A stretch of DNA of 64,000 nucleotides from an uncultured Ruminococcus sp. (GTDB taxonomy: Bacteria > Bacillota > Clostridia > Lachnospirales > Lachnospiraceae). Numbering within the stretch: the stretch's first letter is position 1; each line of letters begins with the position of its first letter. A model generated the notes under the pieces. It was not told where the DNA came from. It saw nothing but the letters and a program-made list of their open reading frames with translations, and made no database searches. The position numbers and the translations under genes are program-made. Shown here piece after piece: positions 43,667 through 52,255 of this stretch. The DNA lies in contig UQKK01000012.1 in assembly GCA_900541505.1 (NCBI GenBank), positions 18,542-82,541 on the forward strand, read 5' to 3'.

Positions 43667-46513
43667 TTATTTTTTCTTAAGGATTGATGCAATATACTTG
43701 CCAGTATAAGATTTTTTATTCTTCGCAATCTCCTCCGGCGTTCCCGTGGCAACGATGGTTCCCCCCTTGTCGCCGCCTTCCGGTCCGATGTCGATGATGT
43801 AGTCCGCCGTCTTGATGACATCCAGATTGTGCTCAATGACAACCACAGTATTCCCGTCCCCTGCCAGGCGCTGCAGGATTTCCGTCAGCTTGTGCACATC
43901 AGCAAAATGCAGCCCTGTCGTAGGCTCATCCAGGATGTAGACCGTCTTTCCCGTGCTCCTGCGGCTCAGCTCGGACGCCAGCTTAATGCGCTGCGCCTCA
44001 CCGCCGGAAAGTTCCGTCGAAGGCTGCCCCAGACGGATATAGGAAAGCCCCACATCGTTTAATGTCTCCATTTTTCTGCGGATACTCGGCACATGCTCGA
44101 AAAATTTCAGTGCCTCCTCCACCGTCATGTTCAGCACATCATAGATTGTTTTGCCTTTATATTTCACCTCCAGCGTCTCCCGGTTGTAGCGCTTGCCCCC
44201 GCAGACCTCACAGGGCACATAGACATCCGGAAGGAAATGCATCTCAATTTTAATGATTCCGTCTCCGCTGCACGCCTCACACCGTCCGCCTTTGACATTG
44301 AAGCTGAATCTTCCTTTTTTGTAGCCTCTCGCCTTGGCATCCGGTGTCGCCGCGAACAAATCTCGAATCAGGTCAAACACTCCCGTATAAGTCGCCGGAT
44401 TGGAACGCGGTGTCCGTCCGATGGGCGACTGGTCGATATTGATGACCTTATCGACCTGGTCCAGCCCTTCAATCTTCTTATGCTTTCCCGGAATGGTCCG
44501 CGCGCGGTTCAGCTCCTTCGCCAGTTTCTTATACAGAATCTCATTGATAAGCGAACTCTTGCCCGAACCGGACACCCCGGTCACACAGGTCATCACTCCC
44601 AGAGGAATCTCCACATCTATATTTTTCAGGTTGTTTTCACGCGCTCCCACAATCTTTAAAAATCCTGTGGGGGGCTTCCTCTCATTCGGAACCGGTATCT
44701 TAATCTTTCCGCTTAAATACGCGCCGGTGATGGATTTTTCATTCTGCATGATTTCCTTGGCAGTCCCCACTGCGACCACTTCACCGCCGTGCTCTCCGGC
44801 GCCGGGTCCGATGTCTACCACACAGTCGGCTGCCAGCATGGTATCCTCGTCATGCTCCACCACAATCAGCGTATTTCCCAAATCCCGCAGGTGCTTCAAT
44901 GTCGCCAGCAGTTTGTCATTGTCTCTCTGGTGCAGCCCGATACTGGGCTCGTCCAGAATATATGCCACGCCCACCAGCCCGGAACCAATCTGCGTTGCCA
45001 GACGAATTCTCTGCGCCTCGCCGCCGGACAGCGACCCCGCTGCCCTGGCAAGCGTCAGATATTCCAGCCCCACATCCATCAAAAACTGGGTTCTCGCCTT
45101 AATCTCCTTCAAAATCTGGCTTCCTATGAGCATCTGCGTCTCCGACAGCTCCAGACCCGCAAGGAATTTCTGCAGATAGTCTATTGACAAGGCAGTCACT
45201 TCCGCAATATTTTTTTCTCCCACCGTGACAGCCAGCGCTCCCGGCTTCAGCCTCTGACCGCCGCAGGCAGAACAGGGCGTGATGTTCATAAACGTCTCAT
45301 ATTCCGCCTTCATCGCCTCGGAGCCGGTCTCCCGGTATCTGCGCTCCACATTCTTTATCAAGCCTTCAAACGCCACATCATAGACGCCTTCTCCGCGCTG
45401 TCCTTTATAGTAGACCTTCACAGACTTCCCATTGGTCCCGTGAATCAGGACGTCGTGAATCTTTTTGGGGTATTTCTCAAAGGGCGTGTCCAAATCAAAT
45501 TGATATTCCCTGCAGAGGGCATCTAAGATTGCCCGCGTAAAACTGGATTTGTCCGTGCAGGACTGCCATCCCAGTACCGCGATTGCTCCCTCATTGATGG
45601 ATAGGGACGGGTCGGGAATCATCAGTTCCTCGGCAAACTCCATCTTGTAGCCGAGTCCGTAGCACTGCGGGCATGCGCCGAAAGGATTGTTGAAGGAAAA
45701 ACTCCTCGGCTCAATTTCTTCAATACTGATTCCGCAATCCGGACAGGAAAAACTCTGACTGAAATTCATCGGTTCTCCGCCTATGATATCCACCACCAGC
45801 AGCCCCTCCGCCAGATGCAGCACACTCTCCACGGAATCTGTCAGGCGCTTTTCAATCCCCGGCTTCACAATCAGACGGTCCACTATGATTTCAATATTGT
45901 GCTTAATATTCTTGTCCAGGGAAATCGTCTCCGACAACTCGTACAGATTTCCATCCACGCGGACACGCACATACCCGCTCTTCTTCGCGCGCTCAAACAG
46001 TTTTGCGTGTGTCCCCTTTCTTCCCCGCACCACCGGAGCCAAAAGCTGAATCCTTGTGCCTTCCGGCAGTTCCATCACCTGGTCCACCATCTGGTCCACG
46101 GTCTGCTTCTTAATCTCCCGCCCGCATTTCGGGCAATGCGGAATCCCAATCCTGGCGTAGAGCAGACGGAAATAGTCATAAATTTCCGTCACCGTTCCCA
46201 CCGTAGACCGGGGATTGTGGTTGGTCGATTTCTGGTCAATGGAAATGGCCGGCGACAGCCCTTCAATGCTCTCCACATCCGGCTTCTCCATCTGACCTAA
46301 AAACTGTCTCGCATAGGAGGAAAGGGATTCCATATAGCGCCGCTGTCCCTCTGCGTAAATCGTGTCAAAGGCAAGGGATGATTTCCCGGAGCCGCTAAGT
46401 CCGGTGAGGACAACCAGTTCATTTCTCGGTATGTCCAAATCTATATTCTTCAGATTATTCTCGTTTGCTCCGCGTATCCTGATGTACTTACGCGCGTCCA
46501 TCTTGATTCCCAT
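43667..46513 (-). CDS. uvrA: Excinuclease ABC subunit A (UvrA)
   Basis: A 948-residue ABC ATPase of nucleotide excision repair that finds damage and loads UvrB. Two P-loops are visible (GLSGSGKSSLAF near residue 36 and GVSGSGKSSLI near 645), with ABC signatures L-S-G-G-E-A-Q-R-I in both halves, and zinc-binding cysteines (C-P-K-C-G, C-P-D-C-G/C-P-Q-C, C-E-A-C/C-E-V-C-G). Length is normal. It follows uvrB by 39 bases in one operon. Confidence 0.97.
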   Translation of the reverse strand: MGIKMDARKYIRIRGANENNLKNIDLDIPRNELVVLTGLSGSGKSSLAFDTIYAEGQRRYMESLSSYARQFLGQMEKPDVESIEGLSPAISIDQKSTNHNPRSTVGTVTEIYDYFRLLYARIGIPHCPKCGREIKKQTVDQMVDQVMELPEGTRIQLLAPVVRGRKGTHAKLFERAKKSGYVRVRVDGNLYELSETISLDKNIKHNIEIIVDRLIVKPGIEKRLTDSVESVLHLAEGLLVVDIIGGEPMNFSQSFSCPDCGISIEEIEPRSFSFNNPFGACPQCYGLGYKMEFAEELMIPDPSLSINEGAIAVLGWQSCTDKSSFTRAILDALCREYQFDLDTPFEKYPKKIHDVLIHGTNGKSVKVYYKGQRGEGVYDVAFEGLIKNVERRYRETGSEAMKAEYETFMNITPCSACGGQRLKPGALAVTVGEKNIAEVTALSIDYLQKFLAGLELSETQMLIGSQILKEIKARTQFLMDVGLEYLTLARAAGSLSGGEAQRIRLATQIGSGLVGVAYILDEPSIGLHQRDNDKLLATLKHLRDLGNTLIVVEHDEDTMLAADCVVDIGPGAGEHGGEVVAVGTAKEIMQNEKSITGAYLSGKIKIPVPNERKPPTGFLKIVGARENNLKNIDVEIPLGVMTCVTGVSGSGKSSLINEILYKKLAKELNRARTIPGKHKKIEGLDQVDKVINIDQSPIGRTPRSNPATYTGVFDLIRDLFAATPDAKARGYKKGRFSFNVKGGRCEACSGDGIIKIEMHFLPDVYVPCEVCGGKRYNRETLEVKYKGKTIYDVLNMTVEEALKFFEHVPSIRRKMETLNDVGLSYIRLGQPSTELSGGEAQRIKLASELSRRSTGKTVYILDEPTTGLHFADVHKLTEILQRLAGDGNTVVVIEHNLDVIKTADYIIDIGPEGGDKGGTIVATGTPEEIAKNKKSYTGKYIASILKKK

Positions 46514-46552
46514 AGTGTTTCAGTATCCTTTCTAAACGGTTCTCTTGTTATG

Positions 46553-48541
46553 TCAGTCGTCCATCTCATTTAAGGTTTTCTTCAAATCCACGAGTTTGTC
46601 ACGCAGCTCTGCCGCTGTCTCGAAATTCAGCTCTGCCGCCGCCTTCTTCATCTGCTTGGTGACGTCTGCAATCAGCTTTTCCAGCTCTTTTCTGCTCATA
46701 GACTCCGGATCCTTTTCCATGCGCATCTCTTCCGCAGCCACTTTTTTTGAAATGCTTATCAAATCGCGCACTGATTTCTGTATTGTCTGCGGGGTGATAC
46801 CGTGCTCCTCGTTGTATCGCATCTGGATTTCCCGGCGCCGCTTCGTCTCCTCCATAGCAAGCCGCATGGAATCCGTCACAGTGTCCGCATACATGATGAC
46901 ATGTCCCCTGGCGTTTCTCGCAGCACGCCCAATCGTCTGGATGAGCGACGTCTCAGAACGTAAGAACCCTTCCTTGTCCGCATCCAGAATTGCCACCAGC
47001 GTAATCTCCGGAATGTCCAGACCCTCTCTCAAAAGATTGATTCCCACGAGCACATCAAAGACATCCAGACGCATGTCACGGATAATCTCCGTACGCTCCA
47101 GTGTATCCACATCGGAATGTAAATATTTCACCCGGATGCCCACTTCTCTCATATAATCAGTCAAATCTTCCGCCATCCGCTTGGTCAGCGTTGTCACCAG
47201 CACTTTATTCTTCTCTGCCACTTCTTTGTTGATTTCACCAATCAGGTCGTCTATCTGTCCCTCCACCGGACGCACATCCACCTCCGGGTCTAAAAGCCCT
47301 GTCGGGCGGATGACCTGCTCAGCGCGAAGAAGCTCATGCTCCTCCTCATAGGGTCCCGGCGTCGCCGAGACAAAGAGTACCTGATTGATTTTAGACTCAA
47401 ACTCCTCAAAATTCAAGGGTCTGTTGTCTTTTGCGGAGGGCAGGCGGAATCCATAGTCCACCAGCGTCGTCTTACGCGACTGGTCTCCCGCGTACATACC
47501 GCCAATCTGAGGCACCGTTTTGTGAGACTCATCTATCATCATGATAAAATCATCCGGGAAATAATCAATCAGCGTATAGGGTGCCTGTCCCGGCTTCAGC
47601 CCTGCCAGATGCCGGGAATAGTTCTCGATGCCGGAACAAAATCCTGTTTCCTTGAGCATCTCAATATCAAAATTCGTGCGCTCCGCAATGCGCTGCGCCT
47701 CCAAAAGCTTGTCCTGACGCTTAAACTCCTTCACCCGTTCTTCCAGTTCCACCTCAATGTCCTTCACCGCACGGTTGATATTCTCCTTGTCCACAACATA
47801 GTGAGAAGCAGGGAAAATCGCCACATGTTTCAGCTCATCCTTGATTTCCCCGGTCAGGATGTCAATCTCTGTAATCCGGTCAATCTCATCCCCGAACCAC
47901 TCTATCCTCACCGCCGTATCCATGGAGTTCGCCGGAATTACCTCCAGCACATCCCCCCGTACCCGGAACGTTCCGCGATGGAAATCCATCTCATTCCGGT
48001 CGTACTGGATGTCCACCAGCTTTGCCATCACCTCGTCCCGGTCGCGCACCATGCCCGGGCGCAGGGAAATCACCAGGTTCTTGTAGTCCACCGGGCTTCC
48101 CAGACCGTAGATACAGGAAACACTGGCAACAATCACCACATCCCGACGCTCCATCAGAGCCATGGTTGCCGAGAGACGGAGTTTGTCAATCTCATCGTTG
48201 ATGGAGGAGTCTTTAGCGATGTAAGTGTCCGAGGAAGGGACGTAGGCTTCGGGCTGGTAGTAGTCGTAGTAGGAGACAAAATATTCCACCGCGTTATCAG
48301 GGAACATCTCCTTGAATTCTCCGTACAACTGAGCAGCCAGTGTTTTATTGTGGGCAATGACCAGCGTTGGCTTGTTCAATGCCTGGATCACATTGGCCAT
48401 GGTGAAAGTCTTACCAGAACCCGTAACCCCCAGTAAAGTCTGGCATTGATTGCCTTCTTTGAACCCTTTTACAAGCGCCTCGATTGCCTGCGGCTGGTCG
48501 CCGGTAGGCTGATACGGGGCCTTTAAAACGAATTTATCCAT
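46553..48541 (-). CDS. uvrB: Excinuclease ABC subunit B (UvrB)
   Basis: A 662-residue helicase-fold protein that holds the damaged strand and recruits UvrC. Walker A TGSGKTFT (near residue 40), the beta-hairpin region YYDYYQPEAYVP, DESHKT, motif V/VI (GINLLREGLDIPE, QTIGRAARN) and a C-terminal UVR coiled coil (LIADVTKQMKKAA) are seen. AAAGGAG lies nine bases before the ATG. The promoter is about 220 bases upstream, leaving a long, structured leader. Confidence 0.97.
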   Translation of the reverse strand: MDKFVLKAPYQPTGDQPQAIEALVKGFKEGNQCQTLLGVTGSGKTFTMANVIQALNKPTLVIAHNKTLAAQLYGEFKEMFPDNAVEYFVSYYDYYQPEAYVPSSDTYIAKDSSINDEIDKLRLSATMALMERRDVVIVASVSCIYGLGSPVDYKNLVISLRPGMVRDRDEVMAKLVDIQYDRNEMDFHRGTFRVRGDVLEVIPANSMDTAVRIEWFGDEIDRITEIDILTGEIKDELKHVAIFPASHYVVDKENINRAVKDIEVELEERVKEFKRQDKLLEAQRIAERTNFDIEMLKETGFCSGIENYSRHLAGLKPGQAPYTLIDYFPDDFIMMIDESHKTVPQIGGMYAGDQSRKTTLVDYGFRLPSAKDNRPLNFEEFESKINQVLFVSATPGPYEEEHELLRAEQVIRPTGLLDPEVDVRPVEGQIDDLIGEINKEVAEKNKVLVTTLTKRMAEDLTDYMREVGIRVKYLHSDVDTLERTEIIRDMRLDVFDVLVGINLLREGLDIPEITLVAILDADKEGFLRSETSLIQTIGRAARNARGHVIMYADTVTDSMRLAMEETKRRREIQMRYNEEHGITPQTIQKSVRDLISISKKVAAEEMRMEKDPESMSRKELEKLIADVTKQMKKAAAELNFETAAELRDKLVDLKKTLNEMDD

Positions 48542-48555
48542 AGCGAAATCTCTCC

Positions 48556-48688
48556 TTTGTGACTTTTGATATGTTCAATATCAGCCATCCTCAAAAAATT
48601 CATTCGTAACGAAAATGTCAAAATAATAGCCTTATAGGACACCATTACGAATCCAGAAAGGCAAAAGTCACAAAACGCTTTTTTGAGG
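48556..48688 (-). promoter_or_regulatory. uvrB leader with three interleaved inverted repeats
   Basis: Three perfect inverted repeats occur: 13 bp TTTGTGACTTTTG (48556-48568) with 48662-48674; 10 bp CCTCAAAAAA (48589-48598) with 48679-48688; 8 bp ATTCGTAA (48602-48609) with 48645-48652. The 10-bp pair crosses the 13-bp pair, so on RNA they are either mutually exclusive or form a pseudoknot. One arm of the 13-bp pair directly abuts the uvrB GGAG. Alternatively these may be recombinase-binding sites of the element end. Confidence 0.55.
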
Positions 48689-48763
48689 ACTAAATAGCAC
48701 AAGATAACCTTAACGGACAGAGCACCTCGAAAAACCTCCGGCCTTTTTCTGCCCTTTTCGCAC

Positions 48764-48772
48764 ATTATAGCA
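48764..48772 (-). promoter_or_regulatory. Extended -10 promoter of uvrBA
   Basis: Minus strand shows TGC followed by TATAAT (48764-48769), an extended -10 with a consensus hexamer; no good -35 box is seen. It would give a leader of roughly 215 bases before uvrB. Confidence 0.5.
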
Positions 48773-48805
48773 AAGATAACGATAAAAGTATATAGGATGA
48801 AAATT

Positions 48806-48840
48806 AAAAAAAGCACAAATGTTCGAGTGTACATCTGTAC
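48806..48840 (-). terminator. Terminator after the integrase genes
   Basis: On the minus strand GTACAGATGT (48831-48840) pairs with ACATTTGTGC (48813-48822), including two G-U pairs, and is followed by seven T residues. It lies 30 bases past the integrase stop. Confidence 0.7.
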
Positions 48841-48869
48841 TTTTTTATCATTTCTTCTTTATATTGTTG

Positions 48870-50159
48870 TCATGCCGCTATTAAATATTCCTCGGCCGCC
48901 TCGTCTATTTCCTTCAGATCGGAGTAATCGTAGTATTTCTCTTCCCGGCTTTCCGGAAGGACTTCTTCCATAAATGGTTCAATCGCATATAAGCAATCTT
49001 CAATGATCTCTGCAGTATCCCCATAAACGTCTGCCGATATAATCTCTTTTGAATGTCCTAACATATGCGAGATTCCTTTGATATTAAAGTCATGCTTCAA
49101 AAGAATGGTCGTATATGTATTTCTTAGCTGATGGAAATGAATATCCGGAAGGCCCAGTGAAGCAAGCAGCTCTTTAAAATATTTGTGGTGATAGCTTTTA
49201 CTTCTCGGATTTCCATAAGTGGAACAACAGATGTAATCCCAGTCACGGAACTCTTTGCTCCGCCGTCTGCGGTTCTTCTCGTAAATCCGGCGCTGTTCCA
49301 GAATTGCCTCAAACACATAATCCGGGATCGGTATCTCTCTGATACTGGACGGAGTTTTAGGCTTGATCTCCTGTTTTGTCAGCATTTTAGGCGGCACATC
49401 CTCTGCTTTGGAATTTGGCTTTTTCCCTAACTGCCGCTGTATTTTCAACGTGCGGTTGATATAGTCCACATCACTGTATTTCAGTCCGTTGATCTCTCCA
49501 CGCCGCAGGCCCATCAGAACTGCAAATAAGATCTGCATATGGATCGGCGTCGCTTTGCTCGCCTCTACCAACTGAAATACCTGCGGGAGCGTCAGAGTCT
49601 TGCTTACATCTATCTTTAATTCACGGTATGGTTTTTTCTTTATCTTCTTTGGCAGCGGAACACCCTCCGCAGGATTTACCGCTATTACATTCTTCGACTT
49701 CGCATAATCCAGTGCAGTATTCATAACGGTTTTCGCCAGCCGTGCAATAGACTCGTATTTCTCCGCAATCGAATTATACAGCTTTCTGATATATCCCTGG
49801 TTCAGCGTTGCCATATACATTTTTCCCAGTTGCGGATTCACGTAGTTGTAAACCACATTTTTATAGCCATTGTAGCTGTTATCCGCTATCCGGGGACGCA
49901 TAATCTCTTCCAGCCAGAACTCCATGAAGTCCGCAACTTTAATCTTTCCATATACAATGTAAGTTCCTGCATGAAGCTGCCCGATGATCTCATCTCTCTG
50001 TGCATTTGCCTCCCGCTTGCTGCAGAACCCGGCGTGCTGCTGGGTAGTATCGGAACCATCTGCAAATTTCAGCAGGACACGGAACCCGTAGCCTTTCTTT
50101 ATGGTCGTAACAGAATACACTTTAAATTCCACATATTTTTTAAAGTCGAATTTCTTCAT
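48870..50159 (-). CDS. Tyrosine recombinase / integrase 1
   Basis: A 429-residue site-specific recombinase. An N-terminal arm-binding-like region and SAM-like core-binding domain (residues about 60-160) precede the catalytic domain with Arg in MGLRRGEINGL, H-x-x-R in HFHQLRNTYTT, LGHS and the Tyr nucleophile in SADVYGD. It should cut and join attachment sites for integration and excision. It lies three bases after a second integrase gene and is followed by a terminator. The long acidic tail after the Tyr (about 45 residues) is unusual. Confidence 0.9.
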   Translation of the reverse strand: MKKFDFKKYVEFKVYSVTTIKKGYGFRVLLKFADGSDTTQQHAGFCSKREANAQRDEIIGQLHAGTYIVYGKIKVADFMEFWLEEIMRPRIADNSYNGYKNVVYNYVNPQLGKMYMATLNQGYIRKLYNSIAEKYESIARLAKTVMNTALDYAKSKNVIAVNPAEGVPLPKKIKKKPYRELKIDVSKTLTLPQVFQLVEASKATPIHMQILFAVLMGLRRGEINGLKYSDVDYINRTLKIQRQLGKKPNSKAEDVPPKMLTKQEIKPKTPSSIREIPIPDYVFEAILEQRRIYEKNRRRRSKEFRDWDYICCSTYGNPRSKSYHHKYFKELLASLGLPDIHFHQLRNTYTTILLKHDFNIKGISHMLGHSKEIISADVYGDTAEIIEDCLYAIEPFMEEVLPESREEKYYDYSDLKEIDEAAEEYLIAA

Positions 50160-50162
50160 CGG

Positions 50163-51389
50163 TTATCCCTCCGTCCCTGTCCGCTCCGGAACAAACGTAT
50201 CATTCATAAATGCGATGATCTTATCTTTCTCATCCATGACCTCACAGTAGTATTCGTAGGTGGTATGAATGGAATTATGACCTAACAATCCGGAGATCTT
50301 TACCAACGGAACGCCCCTCTCGATCAAAATGGTCGCAAACATATGGCGCAGCCCGTGGACAGTGATAACGGGAAGTCCGTTTCTCTCGCAGAGTTTTGTC
50401 AGCGCCTGATTCATGGAGCTTAACCCTCTCGGCTTTCCGTCCTCCCGGCTGCTGACATACCCATGATCTTCATAATTTCCGGCGTACCATTCTTTCTTCA
50501 TCTCTACATAATGGAGCCTGCGCTCCACTTCTTTCATGATCGCCTTTGGAACTTTCAGTATCCGGAAACTGTTCTCTGTTTTAGGATCACGCTCGACAAC
50601 CGTATATTCTTCAATTTCAAATCCTTCTTTTACTTTAGGGTTTGCCACTAACTGACGGCTGATCCTGACGGTATGTTTTTCAAAGTCAAAATCACTGAAT
50701 TTCAATCCAAGGATTTCTCCTTTTCTCAGGCCGCAGAACAATCCCATTAGAATTTCCAGATACCATGGATTCTTACTGGCCGCCTGCAGGAACACTTTCA
50801 GCTTCGCTTTACTGAATATTCTGATCTTAGGCTTTGTCCTCGGATAAAGCTTTGTCTCCGGAACCGGATTATAATTGATAAATCCGTCAAACAGAGCGTC
50901 TTTGAATGCCAGACTCAGCAGTTCTCTTCCTTTATTACCTGCCGAAGAACAAATTTTTGACACCTGCTCCAGTAGCTGATCCAGATATTCCACCGTAACA
51001 AATTTCAACTTTATGTCTGTCTCCATACTGGGCAGGATCAATTCATACAGTGTATACGATCCCAACATTCTTGTCGTTGTCTCAATCCGCAGAGAATAAA
51101 TATGTTCAAACCAATACTGAAGATATTCTCCAAACATAACTTCTTTGCTCTTTAAAAACGCAACTTGAAATTCTCTCTGTTTTTCCCGGTAGCGCTCCTC
51201 ATATTCCCAGTAGCTTTTCTCTGCCTCTTCCGGAGTCTTAAAACCACCCTTTTTGCTGTATTTGGTGGTCAGATCATCCATCAGTTCTTTCGTCCTGTGA
51301 TACCAGGAATTTCCTTCAAAAAAGACAACCCTTTTTTCTTCCTGTACTTCTTTCTTTTCAGCTTTTGTCAACTGATTGTTTTGATTCAT
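50163..51389 (-). CDS. Tyrosine recombinase / integrase 2
   Basis: A 408-residue recombinase with its own catalytic set: Arg in CGLRKGEILGL, HGLRHMFAT, LGHNSIHTT and the Tyr in YEYYCEVM. It is only moderately similar to integrase 1, so the pair is not a recent duplication. ATG at 51389 is preferred, with AAGG ten bases upstream; a GTG three codons earlier is the alternative. Sitting between the excisionase-like gene and integrase 1, it suggests the element uses two recombinases together. Confidence 0.9.
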   Translation of the reverse strand: MNQNNQLTKAEKKEVQEEKRVVFFEGNSWYHRTKELMDDLTTKYSKKGGFKTPEEAEKSYWEYEERYREKQREFQVAFLKSKEVMFGEYLQYWFEHIYSLRIETTTRMLGSYTLYELILPSMETDIKLKFVTVEYLDQLLEQVSKICSSAGNKGRELLSLAFKDALFDGFINYNPVPETKLYPRTKPKIRIFSKAKLKVFLQAASKNPWYLEILMGLFCGLRKGEILGLKFSDFDFEKHTVRISRQLVANPKVKEGFEIEEYTVVERDPKTENSFRILKVPKAIMKEVERRLHYVEMKKEWYAGNYEDHGYVSSREDGKPRGLSSMNQALTKLCERNGLPVITVHGLRHMFATILIERGVPLVKISGLLGHNSIHTTYEYYCEVMDEKDKIIAFMNDTFVPERTGTEG

Positions 51390-51410
51390 TGATTTCACAC
51401 CTTGCTTTTC

Positions 51411-51608
51411 CTATTCCCCGTATAGCCATCTGTCAAACAGGGCACATGGAATTCTATATAATTTCCCAATCTTGATGACACGGAACGGTTCCTGCTTTTG
51501 AAAAACCTCATCCAGAAATTCGTAGGTTTTTGATCTCCCCAGTCCAAGCAGTTTCTGGATGTCCTCCGCCTCATATACTTTCTTTGATATATCAGTAGAA
51601 TCTGTCAT
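51411..51608 (-). CDS. Excisionase-like helix-turn-helix protein
   Basis: A 65-residue MerR/excisionase-type DNA-binding protein. V-Y-E-A-E-D-I-Q-K-L-L-G-L-G-R-S-K-T-Y-E-F forms the winged HTH, followed by the wing R-V-I-K-I-G-K-L-Y-R-I-P. Such small proteins bend DNA at att sites and favour excision. GGGAGG precedes the ATG. The integrase 2 stop-to-start distance is short, consistent with one transcript. Confidence 0.85.
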   Translation of the reverse strand: MTDSTDISKKVYEAEDIQKLLGLGRSKTYEFLDEVFQKQEPFRVIKIGKLYRIPCALFDRWLYGE

Positions 51609-51736
51609 GACTGCACCTCCCTTCGCTGATCAGGCAATAAAAGGACTGTACGCCTATAAAATAACGCATAGTCCTCTTACCGTCCAATGTGCGATTTTCT
51701 TCAATCGCATACTTGACAAACTGATTTTTCCTGTTC

Positions 51737-52255
51737 TCAATAATATTTCTTCCTTATTAAATAATCGTATCCCTGCCGCACATTACAAAACATACACGTT
51801 TCCTTTATTGTTTGGTTCTGATCTGCCCGGATGATAAAATGTTCCTTTGAATTGTAAAATGGTTTTGCACACACCGGGCATAAACACATCAGAACCGGCT
51901 TGTCCAGTTTTTTGATTTCCATGCTTGTGCGCAGCGCTTTCTCTACTCTGTTCATCTGATCCCGGTTTAATCTGCCAACATAATCATCCAACCGCCTTTT
52001 ATCCACTGTCCTGATCTGCTCCAACAGCACAAAGGACTCTTTCTCCAGACCACTGATTCCGTTTATCGGCACATGTGTCGGCAGCTTTGTCTTTGGCTGG
52101 CTCGTAATGGCCGCAACAATAACCGTTGGACTGTGCTGATTTCCCCGGTTGTTCTGGATGATCAGCACGGGGCGGTATCCGCCCTGCTCACTCCCGAAAA
52201 CAGGATTCAGATCTGCGTGATAGATCTCTCCACGCTTCATTACTTGTTCTTCCAC
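51737..52255 (-). CDS. MazF/PemK-like protein with C-terminal zinc ribbon
   Basis: A 172-residue protein. Residues about 6-115 match the MazF/PemK fold: MKRGEIYHADLNPVFGSEQGG, RPVLIIQNN, SPTVIVAAIT, and an L-E-Q-I-R-T-V-D-K-R-R-L block. These toxins cut mRNA at short sites. A further 50 residues carry C-L-C-P-V-C and C-M-F-C, a likely zinc ribbon not found in typical MazF. The GTG start at 52255 is chosen because AAGGAG lies eight bases ahead; the frame stays open for 26 more codons to a GTG at 52333 with no ribosome site. No MazE antitoxin gene is adjacent, so it could be a regulator or a toxin with a distant partner. Confidence 0.8.
   Translation of the reverse strand: MEEQVMKRGEIYHADLNPVFGSEQGGYRPVLIIQNNRGNQHSPTVIVAAITSQPKTKLPTHVPINGISGLEKESFVLLEQIRTVDKRRLDDYVGRLNRDQMNRVEKALRTSMEIKKLDKPVLMCLCPVCAKPFYNSKEHFIIRADQNQTIKETCMFCNVRQGYDYLIRKKYY

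Noticed and set aside
48811..48826. LexA-like site CGAACATTTGTGCT upstream of uvrB
   Set aside because: It differs from the Firmicute LexA consensus at three key positions and is part of the integrase terminator stem, so SOS control cannot be claimed.
48523..48834. ORF of 103 codons across the uvrB leader
   Set aside because: It overlaps the uvrB start, covers the promoter and the inverted repeats, lacks a convincing ribosome site at its start and has a composition unlike a protein.
51592..51744. Possible 25-50 codon ORF between the MazF-like and excisionase-like genes
   Set aside because: The frame is open but the only ATG (51669) has no ribosome site and the end overlaps the excisionase-like gene. 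Residues such as R-Y-F-I-G-V-Q-S-F-Y look protein-like, so it is kept only as a note.
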